This document shows positions 1 to 8,281 of a DNA stretch of 64,000 nt, in pieces. The first letter of the stretch is position 1. Each line of letters starts with the position of its first letter. The DNA is from Rhodocyclaceae bacterium (GTDB lineage Bacteria > Pseudomonadota > Gammaproteobacteria > Burkholderiales > Rhodocyclaceae): the NCBI GenBank assembly GCA_030824115.1, contig JAVBYI010000012.1:1-64000 (forward strand), in the 5' to 3' direction. The notes under the pieces are model-generated. The model saw only the letters and a list, made by a program, of their open reading frames with translations, did no database searches and was not told where the DNA came from. A program made the translations under genes and the position numbers.

Positions 1-562
1 GTGTGACGGGGGCAGCGGGGGGCGGCGTAGCGTTTTTCACGCTTTTCGGCTGGATGATGGCCGTGACGCGTGCGGCAGGGGTTCCCGGTTTTGCGCCGGG
101 AACGGAGGTCACCAGGTATTGCTCGGTGATGCCGTCGTACTGAATGTAGTTGCCGCGCACTTCATCGACACCGCTTTTTACATAGGCACGTATGAAAAAT
201 TCCGACTTCTCGGAGCGGGAGTCATATTCGATGCGCTCACCTTCGCCATCGACATACTCGTCCTTGCCCTCGCGCTTTTGGCGAAAGCGCGCCAATCCGT
301 CGGCGCCACCACTCGCAACCCCTTTCTGGAAACCTTCTGCGTCCTGGGTAACGACCAGCTTGGCGCTGCGGATCAATAGCGTGCCCTGGGTCAGCGCGAC
401 ATTACCCTCGAAGATATGCACACGCTTGATGTCATCGACCGTGACGCGATCAGCTTCCAAATTTACGGGCTTGTCGCGATCAGCCCGCTCCGCCTGGGCG
501 GCTCCTACAATTAGACTGCTGGCAAGCAGGGTGGCAAAAAAGAGGTGCACAGGTGTTTTCAT
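1..562 (-). CDS. lptA: LptA, periplasmic LPS transport protein (C-terminus outside window)
   Basis: The frame runs from ATG at 562 off the left edge, so about 187 residues are visible and the stop is missing. A signal peptide is clear: the protein starts MKTPVHLFFATLLASS and a cleavage site follows AQA near residue 24. The mature part begins with the OstA/LptA-like pattern 'KPVNLEADRVTVDD...FEGNVALTQGT', the start of the beta-jellyroll repeats that bridge LPS between LptC and LptD in the periplasm. The start lies one base beyond the lptC stop, and both follow kdsC/kdsD as in many betaproteobacteria, which supports the call. An lptB gene would be expected just beyond the left edge. Confidence 0.9.
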   Translation of the reverse strand, partial: MKTPVHLFFATLLASSLIVGAAQAERADRDKPVNLEADRVTVDDIKRVHIFEGNVALTQGTLLIRSAKLVVTQDAEGFQKGVASGGADGLARFRQKREGKDEYVDGEGERIEYDSRSEKSEFFIRAYVKSGVDEVRGNYIQYDGITEQYLVTSVPGAKPGTPAARVTAIIQPKSVKNATPPPAAPVT

Positions 563-563
563 C

Positions 564-1241
564 TTAGCGTTTGGTTCGTGAGTTTGATTTTTGCTTGGAC
601 TTTTTGGCGTTGCGCTTGGTCACGGTAGGGGCTGCCTGGACGGGCGGAGGCAATACGATGGCAGGCGATGTCCCTTTGCGGTAGAAAATACCATTGACCG
701 GCCCTGTCAGGACATACTGCGCAACCTTGTTGTCGGCGCGAAGACCGCTGCCGCGGACATTGGATTGTCCCTGGGTGATCGTGACAGCGGCGTCGGTTGA
801 GGCGGTTTCCTCATCCGGAAAAGCATCCAGCACCTGGGTGGTCAGTACCGTCCCAGGCTTGTTAAGCCCCGCTCGCCTGATAATTACATCGTCTACCAGT
901 TTGACGTGCGTGGCGCCGCTGTCCAGGTAGGCTTTCTGCGCCGAAACATGGGTTTCTGGCGTTCGATGGTAGGTCAGTTCTGGCTTGAGCACCAAGGTGC
1001 TGTCATCATCGGGGAAGTGGCGCATATGGTCGGCATGCAGGGTGTGCTGCAAAAACCCTTCCGGGCCAAAGCGGCGCACGCTGAATTTGTCGATCAGGTA
1101 ATCAGGGTCATGGCGCGCCTTGCCATCCATGCCGGTCATCGGCGGGCGCGCGGCACGCTCAAGCCAGAAGGTCATGGCGGCGAGCAAGCCCGCCAGCAGG
1201 ACCGGAAACAGCGAGGTCGCGAAGTTGTCGCGTGCCAGCAT
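564..1241 (-). CDS. lptC: LptC, inner-membrane LPS export protein
   Basis: 225 residues. One N-terminal membrane segment (about residues 8-26, 'LFPVLLAGLLAAMTFWL') is followed by a periplasmic beta-rich domain with the LptC-like pattern 'DYLIDKFSVRRFGPEGFLQHTL...ADHMRHFPDDDS'. In the family, LptC anchors to LptBFG and passes LPS to LptA. The C-terminal tail from about residue 195 is rich in Lys, Arg and Ser and longer than in enterobacterial LptC, so it is probably disordered. It lies 8 bases after kdsC and one base before lptA, in the same operon. Confidence 0.9.
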   Translation of the reverse strand: MLARDNFATSLFPVLLAGLLAAMTFWLERAARPPMTGMDGKARHDPDYLIDKFSVRRFGPEGFLQHTLHADHMRHFPDDDSTLVLKPELTYHRTPETHVSAQKAYLDSGATHVKLVDDVIIRRAGLNKPGTVLTTQVLDAFPDEETASTDAAVTITQGQSNVRGSGLRADNKVAQYVLTGPVNGIFYRKGTSPAIVLPPPVQAAPTVTKRNAKKSKQKSNSRTKR

Positions 1242-1249
1242 GTGATTAT

Positions 1250-1774
1250 TCAGACCAGATAGGGCGCCATGACCCGTTCCCAGTTGCTTTGTGCCCGCAG
1301 GATCAGTTCGCAGACTTCGCGGACCGCACCGGCACCGGCGGGGGCTTGGGCGACATAGCAGGCATGCTGACGTACGAGCGCATGACCATCTGGCACGGTA
1401 GCCGAAAAGCCGCAGGCTTTGAGCACCGGCAGGTCGATCATGTCGTCGCCCATGTAGCCGGCTGCGCTGAAATCGAGACCGGCATCGGCCAGCAGTCCGG
1501 CCATGGCGGTGCGCTTGTCCTCAACGCCTTGCAGCACGAGGTCGATGCCCAGATTGGCGGCACGCTGGGCCACAATCGGCGAATCGCGGCCGGTGATGAT
1601 GGCCAGCTTGACGCCCGACTTGGCCAGCAGTTTTAGCCCCAGCCCGTCGCGACTGAAGAATGCCTTGCAGAAATCGCCCTCGGGCCCGAAGTAGAGGTGC
1701 CCGTCGGTCATCACGCCATCAACATCAAAACCCATCAGGCGAATCCTGGCGGCCTGTTCGAGACAGTTCATCAC
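1250..1774 (-). CDS. kdsC: KdsC, 3-deoxy-D-manno-octulosonate 8-phosphate phosphatase
   Basis: 174 residues, the normal length for the KdsC subfamily of C0 HAD phosphatases. HAD motif I is 'FDVDGVMTDG' (Asp17, Asp19); the downstream 'ITGRDS' and 'YMGDDMIDLPVL' correspond to motifs II and IV. It removes phosphate from Kdo-8-P in the cytoplasm to give Kdo for the LPS core. The start overlaps the end of kdsD by four bases (ATGA), so translation is probably coupled. Confidence 0.94.
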   Translation of the reverse strand: MMNCLEQAARIRLMGFDVDGVMTDGHLYFGPEGDFCKAFFSRDGLGLKLLAKSGVKLAIITGRDSPIVAQRAANLGIDLVLQGVEDKRTAMAGLLADAGLDFSAAGYMGDDMIDLPVLKACGFSATVPDGHALVRQHACYVAQAPAGAGAVREVCELILRAQSNWERVMAPYLV

Positions 1775-2745
1775 ACCACCTTGGCGCGGAAAAGATCGTG
1801 CATATTGAGGGCGCCGGCGAGTGTTCCGTCGGCTTTCATGACCAGCAGCTGATTGATCTTGTGGCGCTCCATCATTTCCACCGCCTCAACAGCCAAGCGC
1901 TCCGGCGCAATGCTGTGCGGATGGGCAGTCATCACGGTGCCAACCGCCAACTGACGGAGGTCACCATGCTTTTCGAGAGCGCGGCGGAGGTCGCCATCGG
2001 TGAAGATGCCGGCGATATGGCCGGATGATTCCTGTACAACCGCCATGCCCAGACCGCCCTGTGACATGGACACCAGAACGGTGGGTACGAGGTCTGTGGT
2101 TTTGGCCATGGCGACCTGATCTGCCGGCTTCATCACATCGCTGACATGGGTGAGCAGCTTGCGACCCAATGCTCCGCCAGGGTGGGAGCGGGCAAAATCC
2201 TCGGCGCCAAAGCCGCGCGCATCCAGCAGGGCCACCGCCAGCGCATCACCCAACGCCAGAGCCGCTGTGGTACTGGCCGTGGGGGCAAGGTTAAGCGGAC
2301 AGGCTTCCTCATCCACCTGCGCATCCAGATGCACATCGGCCTCACGTGCCAGGGATGAACTGGCGTTGCCGGTGATGGCAATCAGTTTGCCACCCTGCCG
2401 CTTGACCAGCGGCACGATGGTCAACAACTCGTCATTTTCGCCGGAATTCGACAGGGCAATTAGCACATCGTCGCGCGTGATCATGCCGAGGTCGCCATGC
2501 ACCGCTTCGGCGGCATGGACGAAATAGGCCGGTGTGCCCGTACTGGCCATCGTGGCGGCGATCTTGCGGGCGATGTGGCCGGACTTGCCAATGCCGCTGA
2601 CAATCACGCGACCATGGCTGGCCAGAATGATCTCGATGGCGCGGGTGAAATCCCCATTGAGGCGATCCGCTAAAGCGGTAATGGCGCTTGCTTCGATCTG
2701 CAAGACGCGTTGCGCAAGCTGAAGCTGTTGTGTGGTAGAGGACAT
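1771..2745 (-). CDS. kdsD: KdsD, arabinose-5-phosphate isomerase
   Basis: 324 residues. An N-terminal SIS sugar-isomerase domain (about 35-170, with 'GRVIVSGIGKSGHIARKIAA' and 'HAAEAVHGDLGMI') is followed by two CBS domains (about 205-324). This is the KdsD/GutQ/KpsF architecture, converting ribulose-5-P to arabinose-5-P for Kdo synthesis. Linkage to kdsC, lptC and lptA favours the housekeeping KdsD over a capsule or gut paralogue. It is the first gene of the minus-strand LPS operon, and the strong terminator of the pilin gene lies just upstream. Confidence 0.93.
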   Translation of the reverse strand: MSSTTQQLQLAQRVLQIEASAITALADRLNGDFTRAIEIILASHGRVIVSGIGKSGHIARKIAATMASTGTPAYFVHAAEAVHGDLGMITRDDVLIALSNSGENDELLTIVPLVKRQGGKLIAITGNASSSLAREADVHLDAQVDEEACPLNLAPTASTTAALALGDALAVALLDARGFGAEDFARSHPGGALGRKLLTHVSDVMKPADQVAMAKTTDLVPTVLVSMSQGGLGMAVVQESSGHIAGIFTDGDLRRALEKHGDLRQLAVGTVMTAHPHSIAPERLAVEAVEMMERHKINQLLVMKADGTLAGALNMHDLFRAKVV

Positions 2746-2765
2746 GGCAGCTGATTATAACGGCC

Positions 2766-2800
2766 GGAAAAAACAAAGCCCGCCGAAGCGGGCTTTGTTT
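2766..2800 (-). terminator. Rho-independent terminator of the pilin-like gene
   Basis: A perfect 13-bp inverted repeat (AAACAAAGCCCGC at 2771-2783 with GCGGGCTTTGTTT at 2788-2800) has a four-base loop. Read on the minus strand it is followed by a T-run (TTTGTTTTTTCC). It lies 14 bases beyond the stop of the pilin-like gene at 2815 and isolates it from kdsD. Confidence 0.9.
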
Positions 2801-2814
2801 GAGTCAGCCTTAAC

Positions 2815-3489
2815 TTAATATGTCATGCAGACCGTGTAACGTGTGCCATCAACATAACTCGCTGCTGCTGCAGATGCTGTCGGACCGAGGGCTGCTGTAG
2901 CCCCCGAAACTTGCGCAATTGCCATCATGCTCCCCTTGTCGGCGTTGCCATCATCCATGGTCAGGTCAAGTTGGCGGGCAAACTTGCCATCAATACCGTC
3001 AGAGCATACATAGTAGGATCCGCCGTTCATTGTTGTGATTGGCATAACCCCACTAATGCCGATGCGACCACCATCAGCATTGGTTGGCACGCTAGCAGCA
3101 GTCTTGGTGGCATCGGCGAAATCTGTTGGGCCAGACGCAAAATTCCCTCTACGCACATGCTCCCAGAAGAAAACTGACTCACTGGTACCATCAGTTTGAG
3201 CTGGATCGGTTGAGTTCCATGCGCCTTGGATAACGCCATTACCATTTCCGTTATGACCTGTCGCCGCTTGTACGTTGGTTACTGCAGAGTTGTCATCGCC
3301 GGGTAGTCGCTTGAATTTGTCCTGATAGCCATAAATGAAAATTGGAATATTGCGAAAATCGTTAGCCATATTCTTGACCTTCGCACTATTGATCAACTCC
3401 TGCCCCTTCAGCACGCCACCGAGCAGCAATCCGATAATCACCAGCACGATGGCGATTTCGACGAGGGTGAAACCTGATTGTTTTTGCAT
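2815..3489 (-). CDS. type IV pilin-like / type II pseudopilin-like protein
   Basis: 224 residues from the chosen ATG. The N-terminus 'MQKQSGFTLVEIAIVLVIIG' is a classic prepilin leader: a short positive leader, cleavage after Gly6, N-methyl-Phe, Glu5 of the mature form, then a hydrophobic helix. A GGAG motif six bases upstream decides this start over a GTG four codons earlier. The body has 'GYQDKFKRLPGDDNSAV' and ends with 'YVCSDG...YTVCMTY', suggesting a C-terminal disulfide loop. It is monocistronic, with its own sigma-54-like promoter and strong terminator. It is a candidate major or minor pilin for the msh-like machine, which has no obvious MshA gene of its own. The assignment to that machine is inference. 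Confidence 0.82.
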   Translation of the reverse strand: MQKQSGFTLVEIAIVLVIIGLLLGGVLKGQELINSAKVKNMANDFRNIPIFIYGYQDKFKRLPGDDNSAVTNVQAATGHNGNGNGVIQGAWNSTDPAQTDGTSESVFFWEHVRRGNFASGPTDFADATKTAASVPTNADGGRIGISGVMPITTMNGGSYYVCSDGIDGKFARQLDLTMDDGNADKGSMMAIAQVSGATAALGPTASAAAASYVDGTRYTVCMTY

Positions 3490-3527
3490 TACAGTCTCCA
3501 CTTAAGGCATATATGTGCCATGTTATA

Positions 3528-3543
3528 AGCAGCATTTGTGCCA
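3528..3543 (-). promoter_or_regulatory. sigma-54-type promoter for the pilin-like gene
   Basis: On the minus strand the site reads TGGCACAAATGCTGCT: a perfect TGGCAC -24 box and TGCT at -12, with the obligatory GG-N10-GC spacing. The predicted transcript start falls near 3517, about 28 bases before the ATG at 3489. RpoN control of pilins is well known in other bacteria; here it is read from the sequence only. Confidence 0.6.
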
Positions 3544-3669
3544 TTAACTATGGCCGCAGTTTTTGTGTTGAAAATAGAATAAAAACATATAGTTGCATCT
3601 GATCCGGAGTTTTTGGTCAAGAAACAGGGCGATTTATCAAACGGTGGTCTGTCAGGGTATCGACGCATT

Positions 3670-3683
3670 GTCGAAATTTCGAC
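3670..3683. promoter_or_regulatory. perfect 14-bp palindrome, possible operator
   Basis: GTCGAAATTTCGAC is a perfect palindrome, flanked by further CGAC copies (3661-3664). It lies 51 bases upstream of the chosen kinase start, in the 245-base gap between the divergent pilin and kinase genes. The gap is AT-rich (3541-3600). The palindrome could be a repressor or activator site; no binding protein can be named. Confidence 0.35.
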
Positions 3684-3734
3684 GTCTATATGGTTTGGCT
3701 ACGGGAGAAACTACAATCCCGCCAGGATGACACA

Positions 3735-5429
3735 ATGATTTCGCTCCCCCTTGATATTGTCCGACGGCGCTGGCTGTTTCTGGCCTTGCTTTCCAGCGTG
3801 CACCTGGTGATGCTGGTCGGGCCGGCCACGACGCTGGGGCGTCTGCTTTTCCTCACGCATATCGGGTTGGGCTTGCTGTGGCAGCCATTTGTTCAGCCAC
3901 GCCGGCGCTTGGGGTTTGGCGGCATTGCCTTGGTGATTCTGGCAGCGACGCTGTTTGCCAGTTATCTCAACTGGGGGCTGCTGGTGCTTTGGCTGATGTT
4001 GCTGACTGGCGTGGTGGGTGGCAAGGTGTTTCTCTTCCCGGATCGCTGGGAGCGGCTGTTTTACTTGCTGGCGCTGGGATATCTGGCCACGGCCCTGATG
4101 GCGATTGCCCTGCCGGAGTCGGTCAGGCCGTTACTGGGAGGGGTGATTGAGCCCATGGCGGGCGGTTATCTGACCTTCATCGTCATTGTCCTGATGGCGT
4201 TCCTTCCCGTCGCGCGCAGCGAGGCCGGTAGCCGGCCGGAAATCGTCGATTACATCTATGGGGTGATGGTCTTCCAGACGATGGGACTGATCGTGCTGGG
4301 CAGTCTTGGTTTTTCGATGATTTTCAAGGCGACGTATATCGAGTCTCTGGTGGTCACCCTGCTGCTCGTGGCGGGCACCTTGCTCCTGCTGGGCTTCATC
4401 TGGAACCCGCGAGCAGGCTTTGGCGGTTTGGGCGGGGCCGTGGCGCAGCATGTACTGTCGACAGGCATGCCCTTTGAGGAATGGCTCGAATCCTTGGCCA
4501 ATCTATCGCAAGGCGAGGAACGCCCGGCCCGTTTTCTGGCGCAGGCCTGTGGATTGCTGACGCGACATCTGCATGCGGTGGTGGGTGTTCGTTGGCAGAC
4601 CGAGGACGAGCAGGGGGCCTATGGTGAGCAGAATGGTCATCTGATCTATTTCAATAATGGCCCAACGCGCCTGGCCTTGTTTTGCCGCGTGCCCCCCAGC
4701 CCGTCTTTACGCTGGCAATACGATCTTGCGGTGCGCTTGCTGATGGATGCCTACGCGGACAAGCAGCGCGCGCAGGAACTCAAACGCCTCTCGTTTGTTG
4801 AGGCGGTTTATGAGACGGGGGCGCGGCTGACCCATGACGTCAAGAACCTGCTGCAGTCACTGGATGCGCTTTGTGCTGCGGCAGAAAGGCCGGGCAGCGA
4901 TTCCTCCAAGCGGTTCAACGAATTGTTGCGGCGGCAGTTGCCGGAAATCTCCGCGCGTTTGCGCCAGACGCTGGCCAAACTGACCAGCCCGCAAGCCGAC
5001 GAAATGCCCAGCCCGCAAGTGGCGACCGAGTGGTTCGATGCGCTGCAGCGCCGCTATACGGGGATGCCGGTGCATTTTTCTGCACAGGGCATACTACCCG
5101 GCCATCAGGTGCCGGATGCGCTGCTGTTTTCAACGGTGGTTGAAAACCTGCTGCAAAACATTGCGGAAAAGCGTCAGATGGCGCCTGATTTACAGGCTGC
5201 GGTGGATCTTCGCCTGGAAGGCGAAAGACTGATTGTGGACATTACCGATAACGGGTGCGCGATCCCTGCAGAAATCGCCAGCCGGATATTTCATGAACGT
5301 ATCGCCTCCGCAAATGGTTTGGGCGTCGGACTGTATCAGTGTGCCCGTCTGGCCGAACGACACGGTTATCGGCTCGAACTGGCCGAGAATCGGGCCGGCG
5401 CTGTACGTTTCCGGTTGGCACCGAACTAA
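3735..5429 (+). CDS. orphan membrane sensor histidine kinase
   Basis: 564 residues from ATG 3735, which has an AGGA motif seven bases upstream; an upstream start at 3690 is possible but lacks this. The first about 220 residues form seven or eight hydrophobic segments. A GAF-like linker region may follow. The H-box 'ETGARLTHDVKNLLQSL' has its His near residue 367. The ATPase part has an N-box 'VVENLLQNIAEK', a G1 box 'DITDNGCAIP' and a G2 box 'NGLGVGLYQ'. No receiver gene adjoins it. The NtrC-type regulator at 24277-25719 is a plausible partner, since both flank the pilus region. That pairing is inference, as is a loose architectural resemblance to PrsK/PrsR pairs of exosortase systems. Confidence 0.82.
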   Translation: MISLPLDIVRRRWLFLALLSSVHLVMLVGPATTLGRLLFLTHIGLGLLWQPFVQPRRRLGFGGIALVILAATLFASYLNWGLLVLWLMLLTGVVGGKVFLFPDRWERLFYLLALGYLATALMAIALPESVRPLLGGVIEPMAGGYLTFIVIVLMAFLPVARSEAGSRPEIVDYIYGVMVFQTMGLIVLGSLGFSMIFKATYIESLVVTLLLVAGTLLLLGFIWNPRAGFGGLGGAVAQHVLSTGMPFEEWLESLANLSQGEERPARFLAQACGLLTRHLHAVVGVRWQTEDEQGAYGEQNGHLIYFNNGPTRLALFCRVPPSPSLRWQYDLAVRLLMDAYADKQRAQELKRLSFVEAVYETGARLTHDVKNLLQSLDALCAAAERPGSDSSKRFNELLRRQLPEISARLRQTLAKLTSPQADEMPSPQVATEWFDALQRRYTGMPVHFSAQGILPGHQVPDALLFSTVVENLLQNIAEKRQMAPDLQAAVDLRLEGERLIVDITDNGCAIPAEIASRIFHERIASANGLGVGLYQCARLAERHGYRLELAENRAGAVRFRLAPN

Positions 5430-5442
5430 CCGAACTACTGAA

Positions 5443-6729
5443 CTAAGCTCTCCTGCCGATCAGGCGATACACCGTCATGTCGCCCTTGCCCTTCAGATAA
5501 ATCGTCTGGGGTTCGTGGAAATCGAAGCGATCGGACAGACGCCGATAGGTGGCCGTATCGCACTGGATCATGCCGGGCACGCCCTCGCTGGTAATGCGGC
5601 TGGCGAGATTGACGGTGTCACCCCACAGATCGTAAATAAACTTTTTCTTGCCCACGACACCTGCAACGACGGGCCCGGTGCCGATGCCCATGCGCATTTC
5701 GAGGTGGGAAGTATTGACGGCGAAATCATGCCGCAACAGTTTCTGCATTGCCAGGGCCAGATCGGCAATGGCTGCCGAGTAGTCGTCGTTGTCACTGTTG
5801 ATGCCGCCAGCCACCATATAGGCATCGCCAATCGTCTTGATCTTTTCCAGCCCGTGCTGCTCGGCCATGTCGTCGAAGGCGGAGAAGATGCTGTTGAGCA
5901 TGCTGAACACTTGGCTGGGCGTCATGTTGGCGGCCACCTGGGTGAAATTGACAATGTCGGCAAACATCACCGTGGCATCGGCAAAACCATCGGCAATCGT
6001 GTGCTCGGCATTCTTCAGGCGCAGGGCTACCGGCGCGGGCAGGATGTTGAGCAGCAAACGCTCGGAGCGCTCCTGCTCGTGTTCCAGTGCATGGTGAGCG
6101 TCTTCGAAACGGGCCTGCGCCTTGTGCTTTTCGGCGATCGAGAAGCGCAGCAGCAGGTAAATCATGGTCGAGACGAAAAGGAAATTCAGCGCGAAGAAGA
6201 CGATGCTGGTACGCAAGGGAATCTGTACCGCCGGCTTCAGGGCTGCGTCAGCCAGCAGATAATCGAAAACGCCGGAGAGTGCGATCAGGAAGGCCCAGGC
6301 AAAGAACCAGGCTAGTGATTCGCGTACACCAAAGAACAGGATTGCCCCGACTGGCGCCAGCAAACCCCAGAGCACGATGCCGCTGGCGTCGAGGAAATTA
6401 CCGACACCCCATTGCATGGCAAAGGGCGCGAACAGGAACAGCGACAATTGCGCGACGCGGAACAGGTTGAAGTTGCGCGTCTGGATGTAGATCAGCACAT
6501 TGGCGGTTAACGCCAGTAAGAACAGGTATGGGAAGTTAACCGGAAACTGTGGCCCCAGGAACCAGTAGATCGTCAGCCACACCATCGACGCGGCGCTGAC
6601 CAGACCGGTGGCAAACATCAGGAGCTGCTTGTTGAGCTGTGTCTCTTCGCTGTCGCCCGGCTCAATACCGGCATTGCGCAGACGCTGGATAAAGCTGGCT
6701 TGGGATGACGGAGGGGCGGGGGAATCCAT
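5443..6729 (-). CDS. class III adenylate cyclase with N-terminal membrane domain
   Basis: 428 residues. About six hydrophobic segments (residues 35-195) precede a short linker and a catalytic CHD domain from about residue 245. 'VMFADIVNFT' gives the first metal Asp (258) and 'EKIKTIGDAYM' gives the second metal Asp (302) and the substrate Lys (296). 'YDLWGDTVNLASR' carries the Asp that selects adenine. The Lys/Asp pair predicts ATP rather than GTP as substrate. It converges on the histidine kinase, with 13 bases between the stops. A second cyclase with a CHASE2 sensor occurs at 54837, so cAMP appears to be an important messenger here. Confidence 0.88.
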   Translation of the reverse strand: MDSPAPPSSQASFIQRLRNAGIEPGDSEETQLNKQLLMFATGLVSAASMVWLTIYWFLGPQFPVNFPYLFLLALTANVLIYIQTRNFNLFRVAQLSLFLFAPFAMQWGVGNFLDASGIVLWGLLAPVGAILFFGVRESLAWFFAWAFLIALSGVFDYLLADAALKPAVQIPLRTSIVFFALNFLFVSTMIYLLLRFSIAEKHKAQARFEDAHHALEHEQERSERLLLNILPAPVALRLKNAEHTIADGFADATVMFADIVNFTQVAANMTPSQVFSMLNSIFSAFDDMAEQHGLEKIKTIGDAYMVAGGINSDNDDYSAAIADLALAMQKLLRHDFAVNTSHLEMRMGIGTGPVVAGVVGKKKFIYDLWGDTVNLASRITSEGVPGMIQCDTATYRRLSDRFDFHEPQTIYLKGKGDMTVYRLIGRRA

Positions 6730-6781
6730 AGCGCGCAGTTTCGCAGGAAGCAGGTTGCCTGGTCAAGGCGCTACAACAGGT

Positions 6782-6805
6782 GCCGTTTTGCCAGCGCCGA
6801 CATTT
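6782..6805 (+). repeat. dispersed 24-bp element, copy 1 (intergenic)
   Basis: GCCGTTTTGCCAGCGCCGAC followed by ATTT; two differences from the consensus. It lies between the divergent cyclase and porin genes and is one of the few fully intergenic copies. Confidence 0.8.
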
Positions 6806-6822
6806 CGATTAGTTGTCAAAAA

Positions 6823-6848
6823 ACAACAACCATGCACTGGTTTGTTGT
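6823..6848. promoter_or_regulatory. imperfect inverted repeat upstream of porin gene
   Basis: ACAACAACC (6823-6831) and GGTTTGTTGT (6839-6848) pair with a single bulge around a seven-base loop. It lies about 150 bases upstream of the porin start and just after the dispersed element. It may be an operator or an mRNA leader hairpin. There is no T-run, so it is not a terminator. Confidence 0.3.
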
Positions 6849-6881
6849 ACGAAAGTCATTCTCGGCTGGACTTGGACGGTG

Positions 6882-6897
6882 TGGCTGGCAGAATGCA
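6882..6897 (+). promoter_or_regulatory. weak sigma-54-like site upstream of porin
   Basis: TGGCTGGCAGAATGCA has GG-N10-GC spacing and a TGGC -24 core, but the -12 box is ATGCA and there is no CACG after TGGC. The site is 100 bases before the ATG. It could be chance, and no convincing -35/-10 pair was found instead. Confidence 0.25.
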
Positions 6898-6996
6898 CAC
6901 ATCTCCAAGCAATTGGAGGGAGCCGGGAACAGTGACCAACCACGTGGAGTCATTGAACCCAAACACCCTAAGCAAACCCTTATCAAGGAGTTTTAA

Positions 6997-8175
6997 ATGC
7001 AAAAGAAAATCATCGCTCTGGCAGTTGCTGGCCTGATGTCTGGCGCCGCTTTCGCCCAGTCGAACGTCACCATTTACGGCGTTGCTGACGCTTTCTTCGG
7101 TCAGGACAAGGCATCTACCGCTGCTGGCGCCACCACCCCGATCAAGCGTACTGTTGTGGATGACGGCGTTCTGGCTGGTTCGCGTATCGGCTTCAAGGGC
7201 ACGGAAGATCTGGGCGGTGGCCTGAAGGCGCTGTTCGTGATGGAGTTTGGTGTTAACAGCGAAGAAGCTGCTGGCCTCCAAAGCAACGCTCGCCAGCAAA
7301 TGGTTGGTCTGACCGGTGGTTTTGGTACCTTTGTTGCTGGCCGCTTGTACTCGCCCGGCTATAACATCGCCAACAAGTTCAACACCGGTGTTGGTGGTCA
7401 GCGCCTGAGCGCCCTGGCTGCGCTGCAAGACGAAGTGGGTGCCACGATCAACATGGGCGCAACTGGCCGCCTGAACAACGGCATGGCCTATGTTTCGCCG
7501 AGCATGTCGGGTCTGGTTGCTACCGTTGCCTACACGACCATGGCTGAAAACACTCGCGGTGAAAGCGACCGCGTTTGGGGTCTGGGCTTGGACTATGACA
7601 ATGGCCCGATCTCCGCTGGCTTTGCTCACCATAACATCGTTACCAACACTGCTGCTGTTGCCGCCAACACGACTTTGACTTTGAGCACCGCTGCTACCCT
7701 GACTGGCAGTACGCTGGTGAGCACTGTTTCTGGTACGCCTGGCCTGAATGTTTTTGGCAACAACGCTGCTGCAGCCTTTGATACCAAGATTAAGGAAAAC
7801 ATCGTCGCTGGTTCGTATGACTTCGGTGTTGCCAAGGCTGTCATGACCTATCAAAACCAGAAGACAACGGCTGCTGGTGTTGAGTCCGCCAAGAACAACA
7901 TCTGGAACATGGGCGCTATCGTTCCCGTGGGTGGTGCTGGTTCTTTCCGTATCAACTATGCTCGCCTGAACGACAAGATGGTTGCCAACAACGATGCCAA
8001 GTCGTGGTCCACGGGTTATATCCACTCCCTGTCCAAGCGCACCAGCGTCTACGGTGGTTACAGCCAAACCAAGAGCAAGAACGCTGCGATGGCTGCAGTT
8101 GCTGGTGGTCTGGCTCCGACCAACAACGACGGCAAGTCCCGCACCTATGGTGTTGGTCTGAACCACTCCTTCTAA
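6997..8175 (+). CDS. Gram-negative general porin (OmpC/Omp32-like trimeric type)
   Basis: 392 residues. The signal peptide 'MQKKIIALAVAGLMSGAAFA' is cleaved before 'QSNVTIYGVADAFF', the hallmark first strand of betaproteobacterial porins. Further marks are 'SRIGFKGTEDLGGGLKALF' and the C-terminal 'YGVGLNHSF' ending in Phe for BAM recognition. A strong AAGGAG site lies just upstream. Codon use is strongly biased, as in highly expressed genes, which also leaves a long spurious open frame on the opposite strand. The gene is monocistronic with a terminator. Confidence 0.95.
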   Translation: MQKKIIALAVAGLMSGAAFAQSNVTIYGVADAFFGQDKASTAAGATTPIKRTVVDDGVLAGSRIGFKGTEDLGGGLKALFVMEFGVNSEEAAGLQSNARQQMVGLTGGFGTFVAGRLYSPGYNIANKFNTGVGGQRLSALAALQDEVGATINMGATGRLNNGMAYVSPSMSGLVATVAYTTMAENTRGESDRVWGLGLDYDNGPISAGFAHHNIVTNTAAVAANTTLTLSTAATLTGSTLVSTVSGTPGLNVFGNNAAAAFDTKIKENIVAGSYDFGVAKAVMTYQNQKTTAAGVESAKNNIWNMGAIVPVGGAGSFRINYARLNDKMVANNDAKSWSTGYIHSLSKRTSVYGGYSQTKSKNAAMAAVAGGLAPTNNDGKSRTYGVGLNHSF

Positions 8176-8214
8176 TTCATGCGCAGCCGCAAGGCTGCTG
8201 TGTGATGCAGAACA

Positions 8215-8244
8215 AAACAGCCGCCCTTGGGCGGCTGTTTTTTT
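8215..8244 (+). terminator. Rho-independent terminator of the porin gene
   Basis: A perfect 12-bp stem (AAACAGCCGCCC with GGGCGGCTGTTT) has a two-base apparent loop and is followed by a run of eight T. It lies about 40 bases after the porin stop. Confidence 0.92.
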
Positions 8245-8281
8245 GTGAGTAATGGGGTTGTTTCCATAAAGGAGATTGGAC

